A program made the position numbers and the translations under genes. A model generated the notes under the pieces. The model saw only the letters and a list, made by a program, of their open reading frames with translations, was not told the DNA's origin and did not search any database. From CALBGR01 sp964499935 (GTDB taxonomy: Bacteria > Patescibacteriota > Saccharimonadia > Saccharimonadales > UBA4665), in assembly GCA_964499935.1 (NCBI GenBank), contig CAZCMS010000005.1, positions 1-47,075 on the forward strand: a DNA stretch of 47,075 nucleotides, in the 5' to 3' direction. Below are positions 32,029 through 40,187 of this stretch, in pieces (position 1 is the stretch's first letter; every line of letters starts with the position of its first letter).

Positions 32029-32562
32029 TTATTCTTGCTCTTCTTGATTCCCATATTTTTTAGGCGCAATATCTAATTCTCTCATAATATCTTGCATCTT
32101 CTTATGCTTCTTGGCTGGATGATGAATATCATGCAAGTGAATATCCCCCATATATGTCTGTATTGTTATTGTACCAAATCCGAAGAGGGTTTGCTCGAAG
32201 CCGGCGATTTCGTAGTTCATGGACTGGACATGCTCCAGACCGATATCACTCACCTGTTTATGGAAAATACCCTTTTGGATAAGCTGTATAAAACGCTGAT
32301 TTGTTACAACAAAGGCTGTGAAATGCCACCTGATCCATGATGGTAGATATATAAGAAAGCCTAGTAACGTCCCAAGGAGCATACCGCCTATAAACCATCC
32401 AAATCCTAATTCTGGCTTAAATGTTGCTGGCAACGCGCCTATAAGTGGCCCAAACATCCCCAAAATAAGCCCTCTACGCATTACAATCGGGTGTTTACGA
32501 AATACATATAGCACTTCTTCATCATCAAGCTGGTCGTCAAAGTACTTTTCTGGCATAAGCAT
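32029..32562 (-). CDS. PH-domain (bPH2) membrane protein
   Basis: 177 residues. Two transmembrane segments near residues 33-52 and 54-75 (GLILGMFGPLIGALPA, GWFIGGMLLGTLLGFLIYLP) are followed by a bacterial PH domain: FTAFVVTNQRFIQLIQKGIFHKQVSDIGLEHVQSMNYEIAGFEQTLFGFGTITIQT. These are YdbS/YdbT-like proteins of unclear function, often near membrane stress or secretion genes. Its stop directly abuts the PPIase start, so they are one operon. The tail HPAKKHKKMQDIM is basic. Confidence 0.85.
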   Translation of the reverse strand: MLMPEKYFDDQLDDEEVLYVFRKHPIVMRRGLILGMFGPLIGALPATFKPELGFGWFIGGMLLGTLLGFLIYLPSWIRWHFTAFVVTNQRFIQLIQKGIFHKQVSDIGLEHVQSMNYEIAGFEQTLFGFGTITIQTYMGDIHLHDIHHPAKKHKKMQDIMRELDIAPKKYGNQEEQE

Positions 32563-32575
32563 TATTGTATCAGAA

Positions 32576-32652
32576 TGGTGACCCGGGAGGGATTCGAACC
32601 CCCGACACCCACCTTAGGACGATGGTGTTCTATCCAGCTGAACTACCGGGCC
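32576..32652 (-). tRNA. tRNA-Arg (CCT)
   Basis: Minus-strand cloverleaf: acceptor GGCCCGG/CCGGGTC, anticodon stem CCATC/GGTGG with loop GTCCTAA (anticodon CCT), T-stem GGGGG/CCCTC with TTCGAAT loop, discriminator A, encoded CCA. Confidence 0.94.
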
Positions 32653-32656
32653 GTAC

Positions 32657-32676
32657 ACCAGGGTCAGCACCCTGGT
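32657..32676. terminator. hairpin between ndk and tRNA-Arg
   Basis: Perfect 8-bp stem ACCAGGGT / ACCCTGGT with loop CAGC. On the plus strand it is followed by TGTATATTATTTTT; on the minus strand it lies between the ndk stop and the tRNA 5' end, without a clean T-run. Confidence 0.45.
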
Positions 32677-32682
32677 TGTATA

Positions 32683-33189
32683 TTATTTTTGTTTAGGTTG
32701 TGTAAATTTCTCGTGAGTAGCTTCGTAGTCGTAAATCTCAGAATCTGCAAACCAGTGAGCAATCTCTTTTTTAGCCTCGTCAACGTCACCTGATGCGTGG
32801 ATAAGATTAGCAATACCAGTGTTTTCGATATCTGCGTACGTAAAGCTTACGTGGGCAAAGTCGCCACGAATTGTGCCCGGAAGTGCTCCTTTAGGCTCTG
32901 TGGTGCCTACCATTTTACGAACTTGAGCTACCGCCTCTACTCCCTCTAGAACGATTGCAATCACCGGACCAGATGTCATAAGGTCAAGCGTTACATCGAA
33001 AGCGTGCTGCCCTCTCCTGGATACCATTTTACCAATTGTTTCGTAGTGCCTGAAGTAGTGTTCGTAGTCTGGAGACAACATCTTGGTTGCAACAATCTTG
33101 AGGCCTACTCGTTCAAATCGTGTAAGAATATCACCAGCAATACCTCGCTGTAATGCATCTGGTTTCAAAATAATAAGGGTTTGTTCCAT
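32683..33189 (-). CDS. ndk: nucleoside diphosphate kinase
   Basis: 168 residues. It transfers the gamma-phosphate from ATP to NDPs. TLIILKPDALQRG at the start, active-site His in NLIHASGDVDEAKKEI (about residues 129-144), and the conserved PGTIRGDFA loop. Slightly longer than the ~140-150 aa average because of a C-terminal extension (ATHEKFTQPKQK). AGGA SD before the ATG. Monocistronic. Confidence 0.96.
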   Translation of the reverse strand: MEQTLIILKPDALQRGIAGDILTRFERVGLKIVATKMLSPDYEHYFRHYETIGKMVSRRGQHAFDVTLDLMTSGPVIAIVLEGVEAVAQVRKMVGTTEPKGALPGTIRGDFAHVSFTYADIENTGIANLIHASGDVDEAKKEIAHWFADSEIYDYEATHEKFTQPKQK

Positions 33190-33280
33190 ATATGTTCCTG
33201 TTTAATTTTTTTCTATTGTAACAGATATGACTCTTGCAGGCTATCGCTGCTGCCCCTTAATGTCGTACAATATAGTGGTT

Positions 33281-34198
33281 ATGTTATTCGCAAAAGCAAA
33301 AACAGATTTCCTGGAATATCTCGAGATCGACCAAAACCGATCACAGAAAACTATCGCCAACTACGACCACTACCTCACCCGCCTGATTGATTACGCTGGA
33401 GATATTACGGTTGCAGAGATAACACCTGAGCTGATTCGTAAGTGGCGTTTATGGCTTAATCGTCTCGGCACCAACACGTCGGATGAACTAGGCAAGAACA
33501 CGCTGAACTACCACTTAATTGCACTTCGTAGTTTTTTAAAATTTTGTGCTCGGCAAAATATCGCCTCAGCAAGTCCTGAAAAAATTGAGCTCGCGCGCGT
33601 TACGCGCAAGCAGGTCACCTTTCTATCTCCTGAAGAGCTTGAACGCTTGTTTGCTCAGCCTGATATTAACACTCCTCAAGGTACGCGCGACAAGGCAATT
33701 CTTGAACTACTTTTTTCGAGTGGACTTCGTGTATCGGAGCTTGTTGGGCTCGATAAAGACCACATAAACCTTAAGCGTCGCGAATTTACCGTTCGTGGAA
33801 AAGGACAAAAAGATCGGCCTATATTTATTAGCCCAAAAGCAGCCGATTGGATACAAAAATATCTCGATATGCGAACAGACAATGTGAAACCCTTGTTTTT
33901 GCGATATAGTGGCAAAAAACAAGTTGATCTCAGTGGTAATTATCACAGACTCACTGCACGCAGTGTGCAGCGTCTTGTTGCTCGTTATGCGCTACTAGCA
34001 GGAATTACCAAAAAAGTTACTCCGCATACCCTGCGACATAGCTTTGCAACTGACCTACTTATGAATGGAGCAGATCTACGAAGCGTACAGGCGATGCTTG
34101 GACACAGCAATATATCAACCACCCAGATATACACTCACATTACCGACCCTCATCTAAAGAACGTTCACGAAAAATTCCATGACACTAGCGCTGCCTAG
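33281..34198 (+). CDS. XerC/XerD-type tyrosine recombinase
   Basis: I start at MLFAKAKTDFLEYLEI (33281, 305 aa), preceded by TACAAT (33266-33271) 9 nt upstream and no SD: probably leaderless. The SAM-like core-binding domain (about 5-95) is followed by the catalytic domain with Arg in SGLRVSELVGL, HTLRHSFATDLL, GHSNISTTQIYTH containing the second His and nucleophile Tyr near residue 290. The length and motifs suit chromosome-dimer resolution; XerC versus XerD cannot be separated here and no dif site was identified. Confidence 0.92.
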   Translation: MLFAKAKTDFLEYLEIDQNRSQKTIANYDHYLTRLIDYAGDITVAEITPELIRKWRLWLNRLGTNTSDELGKNTLNYHLIALRSFLKFCARQNIASASPEKIELARVTRKQVTFLSPEELERLFAQPDINTPQGTRDKAILELLFSSGLRVSELVGLDKDHINLKRREFTVRGKGQKDRPIFISPKAADWIQKYLDMRTDNVKPLFLRYSGKKQVDLSGNYHRLTARSVQRLVARYALLAGITKKVTPHTLRHSFATDLLMNGADLRSVQAMLGHSNISTTQIYTHITDPHLKNVHEKFHDTSAA

Positions 34199-34213
34199 GA
34201 CAGAAACTCAGCG

Positions 34214-35332
34214 CTAATTACACTCAGAGCCTTGCGCATTGACATGCATGAGATAACTAGGAGCTGTCTCGTATCGCTTACAAATGGATTCATTGGAGCG
34301 AATCGCAAAGTCAGAGAAGCTTGAAGAATCAGTTCTTGAAGTACCGCCCGTAAGTGAGCCACGAACCTGGATTCGCCTAAGGACATCCTGGGATTTACCC
34401 GTTACATCAATGACTACCTGGCCATTCTTAAATGCGTTGCCACTCGAAACTGTACTGTCACTATTTGGCCTATCTACAGTTGCGTCAAATCCATCTGCGC
34501 GTATCTGGAAGGACGAAGCGTCTGCATACATCGTTCTAGCGCGCATAAAGGCGCTAGCGAAGTTTAAGCCATCTATCTTGATACGACATTCATCATTATT
34601 ACATTTAGCAGCTATAACCTTTCCTGTATTCCCAGGACTATAAGTCACGGCAGTAGGATCGTTAATATTACCCTGACGAGGATACGCAAACACCACCATG
34701 CTTGCTGCTGCAGCAGCATCAGCGCTTGATAAAGTAGCACTGCCAACCGGCATTAGTTCAATCCTAATAACACCAAATGGACAGTTCCAGTTTGTAGTCG
34801 GACTTGATTTCGGGAAATTAGTCCATGGATTACCCCCCTTAATAGATGGGCAATTCGCTATATTACTGTTGACCGCTGCGGAGGTTCGCTTCCAGACAAT
34901 TTCGTTTTCGTTAAGCGTACCTTCGGTAGAGTTTAGCGGAACGACGATAGAGCTACCGCTACTAACATTGGTGTAATCAAGCGTCTTTGGCTCTACATCA
35001 ACAAGCAGACAAGTATATTCGGCGTCACTCTTGTCTCCCACCTTACCGTCATTTCTTGTGTATTTAGAAGTATCTTTGCATTCTGTCTGGTTTGCAGGTT
35101 CTTCTCCACGCTCTAACATAGTCGCGATCTTGTTCTGCACATCCTTCACTCCAGTTTCAGCTGCATAAAATGCTTGGCTACTCAACTGCCTATCGAGAGT
35201 CTCTCGGCTATTACGACGTGAAACTTGCGAAAAACCGAGCACAACAAGACTAATTACAACAATAAAGACTATTGTTACCGTTATGGATACCATTCCGTAT
35301 TGATTGCTGAATATTTTATTTTTAGCTTTCAT
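34214..35332 (-). CDS. PilX-like minor pilus protein
   Basis: 372 residues. A single N-terminal hydrophobic helix (about 14-37, MVSITVTIVFIVVISLVVLGFSQ) without the GFTxxE cleavage signal of true pilins is followed by QAFYAAETGVKDVQNKI, the PilX/PulG-associated pattern. The large C-terminal domain is beta-rich with few motifs; cysteines appear in the KCNNDECRIKI stretch. It is the last gene of the pilus cluster, with the three prepilin-type genes upstream. Probably a pilus-tip or assembly subunit. Confidence 0.75.
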   Translation of the reverse strand: MKAKNKIFSNQYGMVSITVTIVFIVVISLVVLGFSQVSRRNSRETLDRQLSSQAFYAAETGVKDVQNKIATMLERGEEPANQTECKDTSKYTRNDGKVGDKSDAEYTCLLVDVEPKTLDYTNVSSGSSIVVPLNSTEGTLNENEIVWKRTSAAVNSNIANCPSIKGGNPWTNFPKSSPTTNWNCPFGVIRIELMPVGSATLSSADAAAAASMVVFAYPRQGNINDPTAVTYSPGNTGKVIAAKCNNDECRIKIDGLNFASAFMRARTMYADASSFQIRADGFDATVDRPNSDSTVSSGNAFKNGQVVIDVTGKSQDVLRRIQVRGSLTGGTSRTDSSSFSDFAIRSNESICKRYETAPSYLMHVNAQGSECN

Positions 35333-35359
35333 AATATTAATCCGCTTATGTTATTTACC

Positions 35360-36040
35360 CTATTGTATCCTACGTTGCACGGTTGTGGAAAGCTCACTTA
35401 CTGCACAGTACTGGCTACCCTTCTGACCTTTACATTGTAAATCCTTTAAATAATTGGGGTTGGAAAAATCGCCTGCGGTCATAATAACACCGTTATTGCA
35501 GTTTCCTTTTGTTGGGCTACACAATAAATCGTCATCACCATATGCCACTCGAATAGTCACTTCATATACTGAATTCATGCGCTTTTCATTAATCTCAAAT
35601 CGTGCAAGCCTCATGCCTGGACTCAGCAGCTCCTTACTATTAGTTGATACGCCCTGAGATAAATCTTGTGGCTTATCAGCCGGGCTGATTGCTGGCCTTG
35701 CTACAAGTGCATAACTATTTCCGTCGCCTATCTGTTTGCCAAGAACATAGCTATACTGCTGTGGATTAACATAATACCCCTCGCTACTCCCGTTCAGAGC
35801 AAGCTTTTGGTACCCCGTGCTGAATTGAAGTGATTGAGATACTTCATCAATGATACTTCTTGCTGCATTCTGTGTAGTTGTTTGGGTTTTACCACGCTGG
35901 AAACTTGCCGTGAAACGCACTACCGCTGCTGCAACCAGCAGCATAATTACCGAAAAAACAATTGTTGCCATCATTAGCTCCACAATAGTGAATCCCCGAC
36001 TACCTACTTTGTACGATCTATGTAGCTGTATTTTATTCAT
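35360..36040 (-). CDS. type IV minor pilin (PilW-like)
   Basis: 226 residues. Prepilin signal SRG-FTIVELMMATIVFSV (cleavage after Gly16, Glu5 of the mature chain) and a hydrophobic helix, followed by QRGKTQTTTQNAARSIIDEVSQSLQFSTG, typical of PilW/PulJ. A C-terminal region contains three or four cysteines (LLCSPTKGNCNN; QCKGQKGSQYCAV), likely disulfides. It overlaps the preceding gene by 8 nt. Part of the minor-pilin complex. Confidence 0.85.
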   Translation of the reverse strand: MNKIQLHRSYKVGSRGFTIVELMMATIVFSVIMLLVAAAVVRFTASFQRGKTQTTTQNAARSIIDEVSQSLQFSTGYQKLALNGSSEGYYVNPQQYSYVLGKQIGDGNSYALVARPAISPADKPQDLSQGVSTNSKELLSPGMRLARFEINEKRMNSVYEVTIRVAYGDDDLLCSPTKGNCNNGVIMTAGDFSNPNYLKDLQCKGQKGSQYCAVSELSTTVQRRIQ

Positions 36041-36620
36041 CCTGTACCTTTGCCTGCATTACATTGACTAGGGGCTTGATTTTATTGCCCTCTGATTCAT
36101 CGAGTGAAATTGTAACGATTGCGTTATTGTACCCGATAACAACTCTGCTGTATTTTTTACCAGTCAAGTCCGCTGTGGTTTCTTGAAATGCATTATCACC
36201 ATATTCATTCATTTTATTGAATTTCTCTCCAGCAGTCATTGACTGTAATTGAGCACTGAGCTCATCATTACTCACAGGCAGCACAGTTACCATAGTAGGA
36301 TGCTGATTCGGTTTTTTTGTATTCGTGTACACACACACCGAAGGCGGTACTGTTTGTTTTTTTGCATTAGCAGTCGCCAGGGGGTCACTTTTTGTTGGCG
36401 AATGGTTTTCTTGTTTTATATCATCACCGAATATTCGCTTAGCTTCATTCAAAGAAACAAGTCCGCAGGCCTTTTCTTTTATCATTTGTCTTGATACTGT
36501 TGTCGTGTCGCCATTAGTATCTTTCCGTATATACAGCACGGCTACTACTGCACCTACAATTAGTAGTACCGCGAGCACTACTACGGCAATTATTTTTTTG
36601 TTTATTTTTACCCTACTCAT
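36033..36620 (-). CDS. membrane-anchored hypothetical protein in the pilus cluster
   Basis: 195 residues. One N-terminal transmembrane helix (about 10-32, IIAVVVLAVLLIVGAVVAVLYI) and an extracytoplasmic domain with two cysteines (ACGLVSLNEAKRIFG; SVCVYTN). No prepilin signal. The domain start resembles small solute- or lipoprotein-like folds found in actinobacterial exported proteins, but no name can be given. It overlaps the PilW-like gene by 8 nt and follows the adhesin-type pilin by 2 nt, so it is probably an assembly or surface partner. Confidence 0.65.
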   Translation of the reverse strand: MSRVKINKKIIAVVVLAVLLIVGAVVAVLYIRKDTNGDTTTVSRQMIKEKACGLVSLNEAKRIFGDDIKQENHSPTKSDPLATANAKKQTVPPSVCVYTNTKKPNQHPTMVTVLPVSNDELSAQLQSMTAGEKFNKMNEYGDNAFQETTADLTGKKYSRVVIGYNNAIVTISLDESEGNKIKPLVNVMQAKVQDE

Positions 36621-36622
36621 AT

Positions 36623-37906
36623 TTACCTCGCATTCCTAAATATACACCCTAGAGGTGTCTCGGACCTAAATGTCCCCCCTCCATCTTGTGGAGCAAATCC
36701 ATTAGGATTTTCACCAGCATTAATTGTATAGAAGTGGTTGCCGACATACTCGCTCCAATACCGATACATCGGCGCCGTGCCAGGCACGGAACAGCCGTTG
36801 TTATACGGGTACACATAAAACACTATTCCTCCAGCGTGGTTATGAGCGTTCGGCAATGCCACGCTATTATACTCCCAGCTTGAGGCTGTATAGAACGTAT
36901 CACCATAGGCAGGATTTGAATCTGCACCGCTGTACGCAGAATAAACCGGAACTGCACCACTGTTTGAGGCAAGTGGTGTGTAGCCAGCTATCCCCTCATC
37001 CTGACCTTGACCGTAGCCGTTATTATCACAAAAACTAGGATTTGTTGAGTAATGATGGTTTGTGTGAATACGATAACTACCGCCATGCCAGAACTGGTAA
37101 CACCTGTACAGTGCCTGTCTAGCAGGGTCAACTGCAATATTTATCGTGCGTGACGCCTGTCCACCAGGACCAGTACAACGCAAAACATACGTAGTAGCCG
37201 TGTTTGGCGCTACATTTTGACTGCCTGCTATAGCCTTCGAACCACTCCAGCCACCAGAAGCTACACATGACGTAACATTTTGAGCACTCCAGCTGAGTGT
37301 TGCAGCCTCTCCGCTTAAAATTTTGGTGATATTTGCAGAAAAAGAAAGCGTGGGTGCTGGTATACAAGCACCCTCAACCAAGGCATACCCCAATGGACAT
37401 TCCCCTCCTCCGTCAGGAATCTTAGCTCCAAGTTTCTTATATATTCTTTGTGAAAGCTCAACACTTCCGGGAACACCAGTAAGTGTTTCCCAGTTGACAG
37501 CTACGTGCGCATCGTAATATCCGCCCTCTTCCTCGTGATACGTAGTTGTGATGCGTGGCACATACGAAGCACCGCCGTTTGCAGTAGTACATTCAGCACT
37601 GTTTGTAGCATGAGTTTTTTCGTCTTTCATGCAAAAATCTTTGCTATCCGTCGGTAAATTATCCGGTTGGGTGCCTGCAAAGAATTGCAAGAATTCAAGT
37701 TGTTGCTGTGCAGCACGAAGAGCCACTGCATTTTCCTGGCTTGTTTGCATAGTCTTTGAAGTTCTACTGGCCAGCACAGCCGAAGCCCCCAAAACAAGGC
37801 CCAAAACTGCCATTGCAATCACCACTTCAATGATTGTATCCCCTCTCTCAGTACGCAATGTGCTTAATGTCTTTTTTAGCGCCTTAACCATTACAGCTAT
37901 CTCCAT
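36623..37906 (-). CDS. modular minor pilin with Ig-like and C-terminal lectin/adhesin-like domain
   Basis: 427 residues. Prepilin signal ERG-DTIIEVVIAMAVLGLV (Gly22, mature Glu5), a hydrophobic helix, then a pilin-type head. About 183-259 is an Ig-like beta-sandwich (SGEAATLSWSAQNVTSC ... TTTYVLRCTGPGG). From about 265 to the end is a domain with repeated aromatic-His-Phe-Tyr signatures (LYRCYQFWHGGSYRIHTNHHY, GDTFYT, MYRYWSEYVGNHFYTINAGE), like DUF5648-type surface domains. Probably a pilus-tip adhesin. It follows the pilin gene at 37884 with overlap. Confidence 0.85.
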   Translation of the reverse strand: MEIAVMVKALKKTLSTLRTERGDTIIEVVIAMAVLGLVLGASAVLASRTSKTMQTSQENAVALRAAQQQLEFLQFFAGTQPDNLPTDSKDFCMKDEKTHATNSAECTTANGGASYVPRITTTYHEEEGGYYDAHVAVNWETLTGVPGSVELSQRIYKKLGAKIPDGGGECPLGYALVEGACIPAPTLSFSANITKILSGEAATLSWSAQNVTSCVASGGWSGSKAIAGSQNVAPNTATTYVLRCTGPGGQASRTINIAVDPARQALYRCYQFWHGGSYRIHTNHHYSTNPSFCDNNGYGQGQDEGIAGYTPLASNSGAVPVYSAYSGADSNPAYGDTFYTASSWEYNSVALPNAHNHAGGIVFYVYPYNNGCSVPGTAPMYRYWSEYVGNHFYTINAGENPNGFAPQDGGGTFRSETPLGCIFRNAR

Positions 37907-38657
37907 TTTTTATCGCTAGCGTTACCGAATTTACCTTATTGGCACCACCCACAGTTACAAGCGCAGACTTATCGATTCCCCCGTCAAAACAAATTTCAAC
38001 CCCTGATGCAGGGTTTCTATTGCCGTAGGAACTCACTAATACTCCTGTGTTTACAAGGCGCGAAGCTACGGGCACAATATTTATACTTTGCGACCCATAC
38101 ATGGCTCCGCTGTCAGTCCCGGCAAATTCAGATATCACGCCAAACGAAGCTATGTCTCCACCATTAGCTCTCATCCACTGTAGTGTTAAGCCAAAAGTTA
38201 GACGCTGATTTTGTGTTGAACTTGTATCTAAGTATGGCTCCGCATTCCCAAAGTCAGCAGCATACCTCTTGCCTACCACTGTATCTATTTTGTAGGTGTC
38301 TTTACCTGCAGTAAACTGCACAAGTTTTCCTAAGTTTGCACAATCTTTGTTTGCGCCCTGCGAAACACCTTCTGCACCTCGACAATTAAACTTCCCTGTA
38401 TCTGGGTAGTAACCGCTTTGCACTTCACTAATTATTTGCTCAATCTCAGCCGTAATATTATTTGCAGCCTGATTAAATTGCGTTTTACTCTGTCTTCCAG
38501 AGACCACCCCTATAATTGCTACAAACATGACACCTGTAATTGCTAGAACAATAAGAGTTTCTACTACAGTAAATCCGCTACTATCCTTTGTGTGTTTTCT
38601 AAGGATGTATGCAGTTTTTTTATTGATCTTTTTCAGATGATACAAGCCACCTATCAT
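37884..38657 (-). CDS. type IV minor pilin (PulG/FimT-like)
   Basis: 257 residues. A longer basic leader precedes the prepilin signal SSG-FTVVETLIVLAITGVMFVAIIG, cleaved after Gly28. The C-terminal domain includes two cysteines (NFCRG-like region and GDSCNG) near the end. It overlaps the adhesin-pilin gene by 23 nt. A FimT/GspH-like minor pilin. Confidence 0.82.
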   Translation of the reverse strand: MIGGLYHLKKINKKTAYILRKHTKDSSGFTVVETLIVLAITGVMFVAIIGVVSGRQSKTQFNQAANNITAEIEQIISEVQSGYYPDTGKFNCRGAEGVSQGANKDCANLGKLVQFTAGKDTYKIDTVVGKRYAADFGNAEPYLDTSSTQNQRLTFGLTLQWMRANGGDIASFGVISEFAGTDSGAMYGSQSINIVPVASRLVNTGVLVSSYGNRNPASGVEICFDGGIDKSALVTVGGANKVNSVTLAIKNGDSCNG

Positions 38658-38699
38658 ACCGATAAGTATAGCATAAGCGCTTCGTATATGTTGCGTAAA

Positions 38700-39548
38700 C
38701 TACACCGACAAAATCAGGCTTGTGTACCATTCGATAAGTTCAGCACCGAACAGTACGACAATATAGGCTGCAAGAATCAAAAAAGGACCGAATGGTATGC
38801 GTGTTTTGCTGGTGATTTTTTGTTTTTTTGTGATGCTTGTAAATAGCGCGTAGAGCGAGCCTAAAACTGAGGCTAAAAATATCAATAGTAAGCCGTTCAT
38901 CACCCCACCAGCAAGCAAGCCAAGCAACACGGCTAGTTTTACATCCCCCCCACCAATCCATGCACCTTTTGAAATCTGGTACAGTAGCCAAAATATACCG
39001 AACACCGTAAACGCACCCAAGCAAGCATCTAAAAGTACCGTGTTGTCAGCCTGTACTGTTGATAAGATTAACGCGTATACTACTCCGACAACCGTCAGTG
39101 GGAGAACTATCCTATCTGGCAATAAATACCAACGAATATCATAGACACAGAGTGCAAGCAGACCCGTAAGGACTATCGTCCATAACGCAAAACTAGCAAT
39201 CTCCGCACCCGACCAACCCTGCAATGCATATGGCCAGAAAATATACGACATAACCAGCAAGACTGCAGACAACAATTCCACAAGTGGATATTGCGGAGAA
39301 ACCGACTTACGACAATACCGACATTTGCCACGCGTACTTAGCCAGCTAAGCACTGGCACAAGATCAATAGCAGCAAGTTGATTGCCACAATCGGTACACT
39401 GGGATCTGCCGTGCAGTATGGAGAGTTCACGAAGTTTCTTTTTGTCTTTGGTTTTGGATTGTTCGTGGATACGCCAGACTAGCGCGTTTACAAAGCTACC
39501 TAAACAGAGGCCTAAAAACACAAGAAATATAATAGTAAACATTAGCAA
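38700..39548 (-). CDS. pilD: prepilin peptidase / N-methyltransferase
   Basis: 282 residues, multi-pass membrane protein. The N-terminal domain has FVNALVWRI and two CxxC pairs (CTDCGNQ, CRYCRKS), the zinc site. The peptidase part holds the two aspartates: YDIRWYLLPDRIVLP and GGGDVKLAVLLGLLAGG. It cuts the Gly-Phe/Asp prepilin junction of the neighbouring pilins and methylates the new N-terminus. It lies after pilA in the cluster. Confidence 0.95.
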   Translation of the reverse strand: MLMFTIIFLVFLGLCLGSFVNALVWRIHEQSKTKDKKKLRELSILHGRSQCTDCGNQLAAIDLVPVLSWLSTRGKCRYCRKSVSPQYPLVELLSAVLLVMSYIFWPYALQGWSGAEIASFALWTIVLTGLLALCVYDIRWYLLPDRIVLPLTVVGVVYALILSTVQADNTVLLDACLGAFTVFGIFWLLYQISKGAWIGGGDVKLAVLLGLLAGGVMNGLLLIFLASVLGSLYALFTSITKKQKITSKTRIPFGPFLILAAYIVVLFGAELIEWYTSLILSV

Positions 39549-39616
39549 TAACTATAGCACAATAACTTAAAATCAGACTCCGAGGAGCCTGATTTTATAT
39601 ACATATTATTCTGCTG

Positions 39617-40102
39617 TTACGCGTCTAAACAATTCTTTGCTGGGTTGCCTGAAGTCTCAACATTGTATAACAATGCTATCGATCGTTTGTTTACAGCAGT
39701 GTCAACATCATTGCCTGCATCAGTACATTTACGCTCAAGCACTACGACAATCTTCCCAGTATCAGCTTTTGTACTACCTATAGTTGCACCTACCTCTACA
39801 TCGGTACCCGCCTTCACTTTACCAGTGATTTCAGTAGTACCAGTTACAGTTGATTTCACCGTTACGGTACCGTCACTGACCGTGACTGTGGTTGGCATCT
39901 TACCATTATTAGCACCCTGGAACTCTTGAATCGCGCCCGCTACCGCAGATGCGTCGTTCTTAATAGTAGTATTACGCGAGTTACGCTGTAATGCTGGAAT
40001 CGCTAATAGAACTACGAGAATGATAAGTCCTGCAATCGCCAACACGATCATGACCTCGATAATAGTGAAGCCGTCTTTGTTTTTCTTTAGATTATTCAGC
40101 AT
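39617..40102 (-). CDS. pilA: type IV pilin (probable major subunit)
   Basis: 161 residues. Short leader MLNNLKKNKDG, then FTIIEVMIVLAIAGLIILVVLLAIPALQRNSRNT, a textbook class III/type IVa signal. The globular domain is Thr/Val-rich with a cysteine pair (Cys near RKCTDAG and NCLDA) that could form the D-loop. It has its own promoter at 40146-40173, and its position after pilC, before pilD, fits the major pilin. SD AGGGGG lies 10 nt before the ATG. Confidence 0.87.
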   Translation of the reverse strand: MLNNLKKNKDGFTIIEVMIVLAIAGLIILVVLLAIPALQRNSRNTTIKNDASAVAGAIQEFQGANNGKMPTTVTVSDGTVTVKSTVTGTTEITGKVKAGTDVEVGATIGSTKADTGKIVVVLERKCTDAGNDVDTAVNKRSIALLYNVETSGNPAKNCLDA

Positions 40103-40145
40103 TGCAAATGCCCCCTTTGCGCTTATGTTAAAATCTCTATTTCAC

Positions 40146-40173
40146 AGTATATAACTTACAACGAAAAAATCAA
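40146..40173 (-). promoter_or_regulatory. pilA promoter
   Basis: TTGATT (40173-40168) and TATACT (40151-40146) on the minus strand, 16 nt apart, giving a ~40-nt leader to the pilA ATG at 40102. It would allow pilin to be made in excess of the assembly proteins. Confidence 0.6.
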
Positions 40174-40187
40174 TAGTTTATCAAAGT

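Noticed and set aside
33281..34198. Tyrosine recombinase as evidence of a mobile element (integrase)
   Set aside because: Size, motif set and absence of repeats, att sites or cargo match the housekeeping Xer system.
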